A DNA stretch of 59,335 nt, from assembly GCA_937911175.1 (NCBI GenBank), contig CALDSE010000041.1:1-59335 (forward strand), read 5' to 3'. This document shows positions 1-8,436 of this stretch, one piece after another. A program made the position numbers and the translations under genes. Under the pieces are notes generated by a model. The model had not been told where the DNA came from, did not search any database, and worked only from the letters and a program-made list of their open reading frames with translations. Each line of letters opens with the position of its first letter. Positions within the stretch are counted from its first letter, which is position 1. Source of the stretch: an uncultured Sediminibacterium sp. GTDB lineage: Bacteria > Bacteroidota > Bacteroidia > Chitinophagales > Chitinophagaceae.

Positions 1-191
1 AATAAAGAATGGCTTTAAAGCCTTAGGCATATTTGTATGAATTTTCATATCCTCTTATATTGTATTTCAAAAATAAAAAATCTATGATGAATTTCAAAAT
101 AGCCACTGCGTGAGGAAAACATCCCCTGAAATAGTTTAAAATAGGTCTTTTTAATAATCATTAATTATAAATCAAAATAAAACAAACAAAC

Positions 192-716
192 ATGAAAGGA
201 TTAATTTTATCAATTGTACTAATTGCATTCGCATTAGTAGGAAATACACAGGGTATAAACATCTACCACAATTATGTAAAAAAACTAGTAAGAAGTAACT
301 TCAAATCTATTGAGGAACACCGTCCAGAGGAAATTATGTCAGGTATTTCAGACATAACTTTAGAACATACTTTTGCAGGAGATAATAGCTTAAGTGGAAC
401 TCGTCATGATAAGGAATCTGTGTTAAGATGGTTTAAAAGAGTAAATACTGTACTTCCCGAGCTTAAATTTGAAATGACAGACATTCAAGTAAAAGGTGGG
501 CCAGCAAACACGCTTGTAATAGCTCGTTGGACTGCTACTTGTCACTTATTAAATGGAGAACCTTATGAGAATAAAGGTGTCCACTTCATAACTATTAAAT
601 GGGGTAAAGCAGTTAAGTTTGATGTATATGAAAATACCAAGGTAGTATCACATGGTTTAGATATGCAGTTTGAAGCAGGTATCAAAGAAGCTAAAGCCCC
701 TAAAATTGTGAGTTAA
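192..716 (+). CDS. Secreted NTF2/SnoaL-like protein
   Basis: A 174-residue protein with an N-terminal hydrophobic signal segment (about residues 1-20). The remainder reads as an NTF2/SnoaL-like cone fold: an N-terminal helical part with a YVKKLVRSNFKSIEEHRPEEI stretch of which the last half is typical, then a strand-rich C-terminal half ending in HFITIKWGKAVKFDVYENTK. Members of this fold are small-ligand binders, isomerases or stress proteins of unknown role; the substrate cannot be told from sequence. It stands alone, about 140 bp before the next gene, with a degenerate tRNA-end/terminator scar in between. No Shine-Dalgarno sequence is visible, as is usual in this phylum. Confidence 0.75.
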   Translation: MKGLILSIVLIAFALVGNTQGINIYHNYVKKLVRSNFKSIEEHRPEEIMSGISDITLEHTFAGDNSLSGTRHDKESVLRWFKRVNTVLPELKFEMTDIQVKGGPANTLVIARWTATCHLLNGEPYENKGVHFITIKWGKAVKFDVYENTKVVSHGLDMQFEAGIKEAKAPKIVS

Positions 717-730
717 TATCTACGATTATT

Positions 731-786
731 GAATACCCAGACTCGCTAGATGAAAATCAAGAACTTACGTTAAATCGTGGGCCCTA
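731..786 (+). repeat. Scar repeat copy 1 (degenerate)
   Basis: The text ACTCGCTAG followed by ATGAAAATCAAGAACTTACG (741-769) matches the element seen again near 5097, 12333, 26258 and 58881. The preceding CCCAGACTCGCTA resembles the last bases of a tRNA T-stem and acceptor. The downstream hairpin is weak here (CTTACG 763-768 with CGTGGG 776-781, using wobbles), so terminator function is doubtful. Confidence 0.5.
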
Positions 787-855
787 TTTGTATTATTATA
801 AATTGATTAACTTTACTAGAGTATTAATTTTTAATATGATTAAATATACATATGT

Positions 856-2163
856 ATGAATAAAATGAAATCTTACCTATTTTATCTTAGGTTCATAATA
901 GGATTGTTTTTCTTTTTTCTTGTTATAATAAAATCAGAAGCACAAATAAATCCTATTAACAATGCAGATTCTAGTTCTTTTAAATATTTTAAAGGAACTA
1001 TTTTTGATAGTAAAACAAAGAATGAATTAACTTTTGCAAGTATTACAATTTCTGGATCAAACATTTCTACCATTAGCAATAGTGAAGGAAATTTCTTAAT
1101 CAAAATTCCTACAGATAGACAAGACGCAAATCTTATTATTTCATTTTTAGGGTATAAAGATAAAGTTATCTCAATCAAAGACTTGAATCAAGAAAAAAAT
1201 TTATTGTATTTAGAACCTGTCAATATTCTACTCAAAGATGTAGTTGTAAATGTGATGGATGCCAATAAAATATTTGTAAATGTACTCAATAATCGTTCAA
1301 AAAATTATGGAGATAGCGCTATTCAGATAATTGGTTTTTACAGAGAATCAATAAAAAAAAGACGTAATTATGTCTCAGTTTTAGAATCTATTGTCGATAT
1401 TCAAAAAATGCCATTTTCAATAGGTATTCAAGACCAAGTCAATATTTTAAAGGGTAGGAAAAATGCTGATTACACTAAATTAGATACTGTAAACTTTAAA
1501 TTAGAAGGAGGTCTTTTTTCAGCCTTATTTATTGATTTAATAAAAGATCCAAGTAATATATTCTCAGAAAATGTATTTGAATTGTATAATTTTCACTTTG
1601 AGGATATTACCCAAATTAATGATAAGCAGGTTTTGATTATCTCTTTTAAACAAAAATTATCCATTGAAGACCCTGATCCCCTCTATAGCGGAAAATTATT
1701 TATCGATGCAAAAAGTCTTGCTATCATAAGTGCAAATTTCCAACTTAATGTTGAAAATAGAATCAAAGCAGGACTAATTTTTACACGTAGAAAACCAAAA
1801 GGAGTTGTTATTTACCCAACAGAAGTTAGCTATCAGATTGATTACCGACAACAAAATAATAAATGGATTTTTTCGTATTCTCGTGGAGATATTTCATTTA
1901 AACTAAATTGGAATAAATGGATATTTAATACTACCTATAGTACTACTTTTGAATTGGTTAATACTAATTGGGAAAATCAAGATAGTAAGCTGCAAATAAA
2001 CAATCAAAAATTGAGTCCCTACGTAATTATGTCTGATAAAATATCTAAATCTGCAGACGTAGATTTTTGGGGTGAATATAATATCATAGAACCTGAAAAA
2101 TCTATTGAGTCCGCTATCAAAAAAATTAAAAGCAAAAACTTGAAGGGGATATTAATTCAATAA
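856..2163 (+). CDS. Carboxypeptidase-like regulatory domain protein
   Basis: A 435-residue exported protein. Residues 1-30 form a signal peptide ending in SEAQ. Residues about 45-120 match the CarboxypepD_reg-like beta-sandwich (GTIFDSKTKNELTFASITI, then SEGNFLI and FLGYKD), the same domain found at the N-terminus of TonB receptors, but no plug or barrel follows. The rest (120-435) is a strand-rich region typical of this Bacteroidota family and of unknown function, probably periplasmic or outer-membrane associated. An alternative start lies three codons downstream. The next gene begins 21 bp after the stop, so the two are probably cotranscribed. Confidence 0.75.
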   Translation: MNKMKSYLFYLRFIIGLFFFFLVIIKSEAQINPINNADSSSFKYFKGTIFDSKTKNELTFASITISGSNISTISNSEGNFLIKIPTDRQDANLIISFLGYKDKVISIKDLNQEKNLLYLEPVNILLKDVVVNVMDANKIFVNVLNNRSKNYGDSAIQIIGFYRESIKKRRNYVSVLESIVDIQKMPFSIGIQDQVNILKGRKNADYTKLDTVNFKLEGGLFSALFIDLIKDPSNIFSENVFELYNFHFEDITQINDKQVLIISFKQKLSIEDPDPLYSGKLFIDAKSLAIISANFQLNVENRIKAGLIFTRRKPKGVVIYPTEVSYQIDYRQQNNKWIFSYSRGDISFKLNWNKWIFNTTYSTTFELVNTNWENQDSKLQINNQKLSPYVIMSDKISKSADVDFWGEYNIIEPEKSIESAIKKIKSKNLKGILIQ

Positions 2164-2184
2164 AATATTTTAAAACATCCACAT

Positions 2185-3570
2185 ATGAAATATTTTGAGG
2201 CAGTAATTATTTTAACTGCAATGGCAATCGTTTCTTTTTCTATGGAATCTTGTAAAAAAGATACTAATCAGGCAGTTGCAGATGGCATTTCTGCAAAAGA
2301 TACTAATCAGGCAGGTACTGGTGCTATTTCTGCAAAAGATACTTGGACAATTATTCAGGACAATATTCTTACACCTTCTTGTGCAACTAGTGGTTGTCAT
2401 GCATCTACTAACGATGCTAACTACGTTCAGCATAACCTACTGTTAACTTCAACTAATGCATACGATAATTTAATTAATATCATTTCAAAAAATGCTGCAG
2501 CAAAAACAGCCGGCCTGGTAAGGGTAAAGCCGGGTGATTATATAAGTAGTTTGTTGTATCAGAAAATTGATTGTCAGGCAACCACTCAATATGGAGCATC
2601 GATGCCATTGGGGGGTGCTAATTTGACCTTGGGACAGATAGAATTTATCAAACAATGGATAATAAAAGGGGCGCCCAAAACAGGAACTGTCGTTGATGAA
2701 GCCATACTAGTCAATAAAGAAGTATGCCAAAAGGTTTTTGTACCCATGCAAGCACCAGCTGCTTCAGAAGGGTTTCAATTAGGGATCAATGCTTTTACAG
2801 TAAGTCCCAACACAGAACGCGAAGTGTTTGTCAACAGAACCACCCCCAATACTTCCACAGTCTATGTCAATAAAATTATCATGCAGGGGAGACCAAACAG
2901 TCACCATTTTGTTTTATATGGGTTTCAAAGTACTACTTTGTTGCCACCAGTGAACACATTAAGGGATTTGTATAATGCAGATGCAAGTGTTAACATAACC
3001 ACTTTTTTACAAATGCAAAACCATATATTTTTGGGTGGCGGTACAGATGTAAATACAACTTATACATTTCCTGCAGGCGTTGCCCTGAAAGTTCCCCCGG
3101 CTAGAGCGCTCGACCTGAATGCACATTATTTTAATAAACAAACTACCAATTTAACAGGTGAGAACTATATTAATATGTATACAGTATCTCAAGCAAATGT
3201 TGTAAAAGAGGCGCAGTCTATAAATTTTGCCAACTATAATTTTTCTATTCCTGCTAATTCACGCAAAACTATCACAACCGATTATACGTTTAACAAAGCA
3301 GTAACCGTAATTACACTTACCTCGCATTTCCATAAGTTGGGTGAGAAATTTCAAATTAAAATTCTGGGTGGAACGAGAAATGGAGAGGTCGTTTATGAAA
3401 ATACAGACTGGGAGCATCCCATAGTCATCAACCTTGCTACACCCATTCTGCTCAAAGCAGGAGAGGGATTAACCAGTGTGGTGACCTATAACAATACCAC
3501 CAATAAAATAGTCAATTTTGGTTTAACCAGTGAGGATGAAATGAATATTATTTTCGGGTATTACTATTAA
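2185..3570 (+). CDS. Lipoprotein: cytochrome c-like + copper type II monooxygenase-like domains
   Basis: A 461-residue protein with a signal segment and a probable lipidation cysteine at C23. Residues 53-165 look like a cytochrome c domain with a CX4CH variant haem motif (C66, C71, H72) and a possible Met ligand at M140 in the SMP motif. Residues 180-461 resemble the two-domain peptidylglycine/dopamine monooxygenase fold. All six copper-ligand positions can be placed: H240-H241 (SHHFVLYG), H314 (LNAHYFN), H381 and H383 (TSHFHKLG) and M453 (SEDEMNIIF). A fused haem domain could supply electrons in place of ascorbate; this is inference. The substrate is unknown. A 39-bp tandem duplication follows the lipid anchor. 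Cotranscribed with the preceding gene. Confidence 0.7.
   Translation: MKYFEAVIILTAMAIVSFSMESCKKDTNQAVADGISAKDTNQAGTGAISAKDTWTIIQDNILTPSCATSGCHASTNDANYVQHNLLLTSTNAYDNLINIISKNAAAKTAGLVRVKPGDYISSLLYQKIDCQATTQYGASMPLGGANLTLGQIEFIKQWIIKGAPKTGTVVDEAILVNKEVCQKVFVPMQAPAASEGFQLGINAFTVSPNTEREVFVNRTTPNTSTVYVNKIIMQGRPNSHHFVLYGFQSTTLLPPVNTLRDLYNADASVNITTFLQMQNHIFLGGGTDVNTTYTFPAGVALKVPPARALDLNAHYFNKQTTNLTGENYINMYTVSQANVVKEAQSINFANYNFSIPANSRKTITTDYTFNKAVTVITLTSHFHKLGEKFQIKILGGTRNGEVVYENTDWEHPIVINLATPILLKAGEGLTSVVTYNNTTNKIVNFGLTSEDEMNIIFGYYY
2257..2334 (+). repeat. In-frame 39-bp tandem duplication
   Basis: Two 39-bp units (2257-2295 and 2296-2334) encode KDTNQAVADGISA and KDTNQAGTGAISA, followed by a partial third start KDT. 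It lengthens the linker between the lipid anchor and the cytochrome-like domain. The second unit has diverged, so the duplication is not brand new. Confidence 0.85.
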
Positions 3571-3761
3571 CTATTTGGTACAATTTAAATATGTTTGTTC
3601 TTTGCGAAAAACTGTAACGCTTTATTTTTGACTTCTACGTGATCCTTATAATTAAGTTTTTTATAAAATCAATTATAATAAATCTAAAATATTATATAAA
3701 TTAAGTACCTTAACATAAGATATTTGATTGATAAATTAAATTTTAATAAAATAGTATAAAA

Positions 3762-5036
3762 ATGAAAATTAATTACTTAAAGTACTTTATGACTTTAACC
3801 ATTATATTTATTTTTGGAATTAAATTAAATTCCCAAACTAAATATTATATAACTGCACCTCGCTTATTTGATGGGGAAGTCATGCATAAAGATTGGGCAT
3901 TAATAATTGAGAATAATAAAATTATTAATGTTGGACCAGTTGAACAACTCAAAGTACCTGAGGGTTCTGTAAAAATTAATTACCCTAATGCAACAATTTT
4001 ACCCGGATTAATTGAAGGGCACTCTCACCTAATGTTGTACCCATATAATATCACTGACTGGGATACGCAGGTTTTGAAAGAACCAGATTCTTACCGAACA
4101 GTAAGGGCTACTGTTCATGCAAAAAATACTTTATTGGCTGGTTTTACAACTGCAAGAGATTTAGGTACAGAAGGCGCAGGCTATTCTGATGTTTCACTAA
4201 AAAGGGCAATTAATGAAGGCATTATTATTGGACCAAGGCTAATGGTTGCTGGAAGAGCGATTGTTTCAACAGGTTCTTACGGTCCTAAAGGTTATGATAG
4301 TGATCAACAAATCATGTTAGGGGCTGAACCTGCTGATGGAAATGATTTAATAAGGGTTGTGAGAGATCAGATTGGGAAAGGTGCAGATTTTATTAAAATA
4401 TATGCTGATTATCGATGGGGAATTAATGGGGAAGATCGTCCTTCATTTACACTTGACGAATTAAAACTCATCAATGAAGTTACAAAAAGTAGTGGAAGGG
4501 TGATGGTTTGCCATGCGAAATCAAAAGAGGCAATACGTCGTGCTGTATTGGCAGGTGCTGAAACTATTGAGCATGGAGATTTCATTGATGTAGAATTAGG
4601 GAAACTAATGAAACAATACAATGTAACTTATATACCAACAATCTCAGCTGTTGATGTAATTTCACAATATCGCGGTTGGAAAAAAGGAGTTACCGACCCA
4701 CCAATCAATGTATTAAATAAAAGAAAAAGTTTTAAGGATGCAATAGCATCTGGTGTTTCGATTGGAATGGGTGGAGATGTTGGCGTTTATCCTCATGGCG
4801 AAAATGTTTTAGAGATGGAACTTATGGTTGAGTATGGCTTACCTGTTATAGATGCTTTAAAAGCAGCTACTAGTATAAATGCAAAGGCTTTTCATATTGA
4901 TGATAGTTTAGGTTATATTAAGCCTGGTTACATTGCTGATATAATAGCAGTTGAGGGTGATCCAAGTAAAAATATCTCAGATTTGAAAAAAGTAAAGTTC
5001 GTTATGAAGGAAGGTATTATTTATGTTTCTAAATAA
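3762..5036 (+). CDS. Secreted metal-dependent amidohydrolase
   Basis: A 424-residue member of the imidazolonepropionase/prolidase-like amidohydrolase family. A signal peptide (1-24) places it in the periplasm or outside the cell. Metal-site residues are in the usual order: H87 and H89 (EGHSHL), K212 as the candidate carboxylated lysine (FIKIYAD), H251 (CHAKSK), H271 (EHGDF) and D339 (GMGGDVG). The C-terminal part has the family ending with LGYIKPGYIADIIAV and a final strand returning to the composite domain. Such enzymes hydrolyse cyclic amides or Xaa-Pro/Xaa-Arg dipeptides; the substrate is not predictable here. It is followed by a strong hairpin terminator. Confidence 0.85.
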   Translation: MKINYLKYFMTLTIIFIFGIKLNSQTKYYITAPRLFDGEVMHKDWALIIENNKIINVGPVEQLKVPEGSVKINYPNATILPGLIEGHSHLMLYPYNITDWDTQVLKEPDSYRTVRATVHAKNTLLAGFTTARDLGTEGAGYSDVSLKRAINEGIIIGPRLMVAGRAIVSTGSYGPKGYDSDQQIMLGAEPADGNDLIRVVRDQIGKGADFIKIYADYRWGINGEDRPSFTLDELKLINEVTKSSGRVMVCHAKSKEAIRRAVLAGAETIEHGDFIDVELGKLMKQYNVTYIPTISAVDVISQYRGWKKGVTDPPINVLNKRKSFKDAIASGVSIGMGGDVGVYPHGENVLEMELMVEYGLPVIDALKAATSINAKAFHIDDSLGYIKPGYIADIIAVEGDPSKNISDLKKVKFVMKEGIIYVSK

Positions 5037-5070
5037 GATTAACTTTTCTTTCAGTGAATTTTGTAATTGA

Positions 5071-5142
5071 CTGAGGTCCCGGGTTTTAATCCCGGTCTCG
5101 CTAAATGAAAATAAACCACTTGCGTTTTTGCGTAGGTGGTTT
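5071..5142 (+). terminator. tRNA-end scar with terminator hairpin (copy 2)
   Basis: Positions 5080-5103 look like a tRNA 3' end: CCGGG, loop TTTTAAT, CCCGG (a perfect 5-bp T-stem), then acceptor-like TCTCGCT and A. The shared ATGAAAAT element follows. A 12-bp stem with two G-U pairs (5113-5124 with 5131-5142) and a 6-nt loop follows that. The rest of a tRNA is missing upstream. The hairpin lies between the convergent amidohydrolase and DUF4249 genes and can terminate both. Confidence 0.75.
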
Positions 5143-5143
5143 A

Positions 5144-5941
5144 TTATTTGATTTGAACTTGTCTTCTTTGAACTGTATGTGCGGAAAAAATACCTAATGC
5201 GCCACCAACAATATTGGAAGGAGGATTAGCTGGGGTTGTGCCACCGCCTGGTCCAGCGCCCGATTGTTGATTTAGGCTGTAGTAATATAAATAAGTAGGC
5301 CTTGTGATACACTGCATTTCTATACCAATAATATCTTTTAATTTTACTTCTAAAGAATCTGATCCTCCTCTTAGTGGTCGTTGATTTACTTTCCCATTAT
5401 TCAAATTGTCATTGAACACGAAAAAGCTTTTATCAAGGGTATCGTTAATTTTTTGAATAAAACGGTAGCTATTACCCAAGCTAATTGGGTCGGTGTAAAC
5501 CGGGATGACATTATATCTAATTTCACCATTGATTGCTAAGGGATTAATCCTTAAACTATCTAAGAAAACTTTTTCTGGCATAGTCGCATTGGCCGTATAC
5601 TTTTTGTCTGCAACTTGCACTTCTAAATAATAGGTGTTCCCGTAAATACCTTTTATTTTATTGGTTTTGTATTCGCCCTCTTTTTCATGCTTGAGCGTAT
5701 CAATTTGTCCAATATTGTCTTTCACAATGACTAGCGCATCAGTCACAGCTAAAAAATTGGAGGAGGCTGAAATACTATTTGACTTACTAAGCTTTATATA
5801 ATAAGGGCCAGCATCGTCTGTGATACTTCCATCAATGACAAGTAAAGACTGGTTAGGGTCTAAGGGTAGTTGAATTTCTTTTTCACAACCCAATAAAAAA
5901 ATCCCCATTAAAATTGTACTAAAATATTTTTTAAGCATCAT
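5144..5941 (-). CDS. DUF4249 domain lipoprotein
   Basis: A lipoprotein of about 265 residues. I place the start at 5941, where ATG overlaps the TAA of the upstream receptor gene (TAATG), rather than at the longer frame beginning at 5977. This gives a signal peptide with a good lipobox (LLGC, Cys19). The body matches DUF4249: an N-terminal ELQLPLDP-like opening (EIQLPLDPNQSLLVIDG), repeated strands, and a glycine/proline-rich segment near the C-terminus. DUF4249 proteins are commonly encoded directly after a TonB-dependent receptor and are thought to be surface-exposed partners in uptake. Translational coupling to the receptor supports joint function; the ligand is unknown. Confidence 0.85.
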   Translation of the reverse strand: MMLKKYFSTILMGIFLLGCEKEIQLPLDPNQSLLVIDGSITDDAGPYYIKLSKSNSISASSNFLAVTDALVIVKDNIGQIDTLKHEKEGEYKTNKIKGIYGNTYYLEVQVADKKYTANATMPEKVFLDSLRINPLAINGEIRYNVIPVYTDPISLGNSYRFIQKINDTLDKSFFVFNDNLNNGKVNQRPLRGGSDSLEVKLKDIIGIEMQCITRPTYLYYYSLNQQSGAGPGGGTTPANPPSNIVGGALGIFSAHTVQRRQVQIK

Positions 5942-8262
5942 TAAAATTTGAATTGATAAGTGACACTGGGTACCCATCTAAATAAAGAGGTTTGAATAAT
6001 TTGAGTTCTACTAAGGTCCTTTGGGTCATCTTGAAAATTAATTTGATACGCGTTTTCTCTGCCATACACATTATATAAACTGAAGTTCCAAGACTCTTGA
6101 ATGCGTTTTTTTCTTTTCTTATCATAAGTCACACTCAGGTCCATTCTATGATTGGAGGGCATTCTGTTTCCATTTCTCGAAGCATATTGATATAGCGTTT
6201 GTCCTTGAATGGAATATTTCCCCGTTGGAAAGGTAACCGCATCGCCGGTATTGTATACAAAAACAGAAGAGATAGACCATCTTGAATTAAGGGTATAGAC
6301 ACCTACAATAGCAATATCATGGGTTCTATCTTGTTTTGCATTATACCAATTGCCCTGATTAATACCAGTAATTTTTCTTTCTGTTTTTGATAAGGTATAA
6401 CTTACCCATCCAGTCAATATGCCCTCTTTCTTCTTCCATAATAGTTCAAGACCATAGGCGCGTCCAACCCCAAATAGAATTGCTGTTTCGACATCGGCTA
6501 ATGTATTTATTTCAGCCCCATCTTTATAGTCTAATTGATTCTGTAAATTTTTATAATATAATTCGGTACTTAGTTCATAGTTATTATTTTTCCATCCTTG
6601 CACAAATCCAACGCTTAACTGATCCGCAATTTCAGGTTTAATATTGTAAGAATTTCCAATCCACTGATCAGAGGGACTTGAAGCCGTTGAATTACTAAGT
6701 AGGTGCAGGTGTTGTACATTTCTAGCATACCCCGCCTTGATACTTGCTTGGTCTGTTACACGGTAGTTGGCCGTCATCCTAGGTTCAGGATTCACATAGG
6801 TCTTGCCAAGGCTTTGCTTATTTAATTGTATTGTATTTACAAGCAAATCGTTTTCATATATGTTATAGGCATCACCGCCCATTAAGCTATAAGCAGAAAG
6901 GCGCATCCCATAGTCTACACTTAAATTATCTGTTGCTTTATAATAATTGCTTAAATAAAGGGCGTTTTCAAGTCCATTTCTACCCTTTTTCGGATTACTA
7001 TTGATTACGGTTCCGCTAAATATGCTTGGCGTAATGGTATGTAAAATACTATTGAATCCAAAACGTAATGTGTTTTTAGGGTTGAGGTAAAAAGTATAAT
7101 CTTGCTTTAGGTTGAGGTCTTTAATATTGGAGTTAACATTAAAATTAGTCAAGCCGTTTTTAAGCTTCACATTATAGTTGTAGTCGCTATAAATTAAAGA
7201 GCTATTTAAAAATAAGCGGCTAGATACAATTCGGTTCCATCTAATTGTGCCCGTTTTATTTCCCCAATCAATGCCAAAGGCATCGCCTAATCCTAATTCG
7301 TCTCTTCCAAAATAACCAGAAAGATATATTTTATTTTTTTCGTCGATCTTAAAATTCGCTTTCATGTTTAAGTCGTAGAAATATAAAATATTGTCTTTAA
7401 ATTCATCTGAGGCACGTAGAAAAATATCTGCATAGGTTCTTCTTCCTGAAAGAATAAAGGAAGACTTTTCTTTTTGAAGCGGACCCTCAATACTAATTCG
7501 ACTGCTAATTAGTCCAAGGCCTCCATTTACATTAAGGTCTTGATTATTGCCGTCTTTCATTTTTACATCTAATACAGAAGACAGCCTGCCACCGTATTGT
7601 GCAGGTCCATTGCCTTTAATTAATGTGGCATCTTTTATAGCATCGCTATTAAAAGTGCTAAAAAAACCAAGTAGGTGAGAGGCATTATAGACTGGCGCCT
7701 CGTCTAATAAAATTAAATTTTGATCTGCACTTCCGCCTCTTACATAAAAACCACTATTACCCTCTCCGGCAGACTTTACGCCAGGCAAAAGTTGCAATGT
7801 TTTTAAAATATCTTTTTCTCCAAATATAACAGGCAGTTTGCTAATGGTATTTAGGTTCAGTGTCTCTGTTCCCATTTGTGCTTTTAAAAGGTTGTCATTT
7901 TTCCTCCCACTTTCAACGACTACTTCTTTTAATGTATTAGCAGACTTTAATAAAATAGTTAAATTTAAATTACTATCAAGCTGAAGCTGTTCCTTGTATT
8001 TTTCATACCCTAACTGTGAAACAACAAGGGTATATTTCCCCCTTGGTAAAGAAATTGCATAAAACCCATATTCATTGGAAAGCACTCCAAGACTTGGCAA
8101 CTCTTCAATCCTGAGCACGGCTCTAATAATGGCCTCACCGGTTGCTTGGTCTTTTACATTTCCGTTTAAAACGAATTTGTCCTGCCCAAAACTAAATTGT
8201 ACTTGTAAAACGCAAATAATCACGCAAAAAAAACGTAGAAAACCATTCTTATTCAATCTCAT
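5941..8262 (-). CDS. TonB-dependent receptor with carboxypeptidase-like N-terminal domain
   Basis: A 773-residue outer-membrane receptor. Order of parts: signal peptide (1-26, ending SFGQ), CarboxypepD_reg-like domain (about 28-115), plug domain (about 125-235, containing LPGVKSAGEGNSGFYVRGG and the DEAPVYNASHLLGFF segment), then a beta-barrel ending in the C-terminal aromatic strand (TYQFKF). It is shorter than SusC proteins and lacks a SusD partner, so it belongs to the DUF4249-linked receptor group. It probably imports a metal chelate, vitamin or peptide, but the substrate is not encoded in a recognisable way. It lies 174 bp after the BNR protein gene on the same strand and may or may not share its transcript. 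Confidence 0.9.
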   Translation of the reverse strand: MRLNKNGFLRFFCVIICVLQVQFSFGQDKFVLNGNVKDQATGEAIIRAVLRIEELPSLGVLSNEYGFYAISLPRGKYTLVVSQLGYEKYKEQLQLDSNLNLTILLKSANTLKEVVVESGRKNDNLLKAQMGTETLNLNTISKLPVIFGEKDILKTLQLLPGVKSAGEGNSGFYVRGGSADQNLILLDEAPVYNASHLLGFFSTFNSDAIKDATLIKGNGPAQYGGRLSSVLDVKMKDGNNQDLNVNGGLGLISSRISIEGPLQKEKSSFILSGRRTYADIFLRASDEFKDNILYFYDLNMKANFKIDEKNKIYLSGYFGRDELGLGDAFGIDWGNKTGTIRWNRIVSSRLFLNSSLIYSDYNYNVKLKNGLTNFNVNSNIKDLNLKQDYTFYLNPKNTLRFGFNSILHTITPSIFSGTVINSNPKKGRNGLENALYLSNYYKATDNLSVDYGMRLSAYSLMGGDAYNIYENDLLVNTIQLNKQSLGKTYVNPEPRMTANYRVTDQASIKAGYARNVQHLHLLSNSTASSPSDQWIGNSYNIKPEIADQLSVGFVQGWKNNNYELSTELYYKNLQNQLDYKDGAEINTLADVETAILFGVGRAYGLELLWKKKEGILTGWVSYTLSKTERKITGINQGNWYNAKQDRTHDIAIVGVYTLNSRWSISSVFVYNTGDAVTFPTGKYSIQGQTLYQYASRNGNRMPSNHRMDLSVTYDKKRKKRIQESWNFSLYNVYGRENAYQINFQDDPKDLSRTQIIQTSLFRWVPSVTYQFKF

Positions 8263-8436
8263 AATATAGTAACAAAATTACCTTCTTTTAGTTTAATTTC
8301 CGCTGCAGGAAATGTTAAATTAAAGGAAAGAATTTTGTTACTTTTAATTCAATTCTTTATTTTTTTGCCCTTCCTTCGATAAAATTCTACGCTTCGCATT
8401 ATAAATGCCGATAACTAAGTGCTCTTGAACTGCGAA

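Noticed and set aside
2-40. Open frame from the left window edge ending in TGA at 38-40, possibly the tail of a truncated gene.
   Set aside because: Only 12 codons are visible and all frames in this AT-rich edge are short; no family signal, so it cannot be supported.
5060-5103. Possible complete tRNA gene ending in TCTCGCTA.
   Set aside because: Only the T-arm and 3' acceptor half are present. Upstream bases do not form a D-arm, anticodon arm or matching 5' acceptor strand.
5942-5977. Longer N-terminus for the DUF4249 lipoprotein.
   Set aside because: It would lie within the receptor gene and bury the lipobox; the ATG overlapping the receptor stop gives a normal lipoprotein signal.
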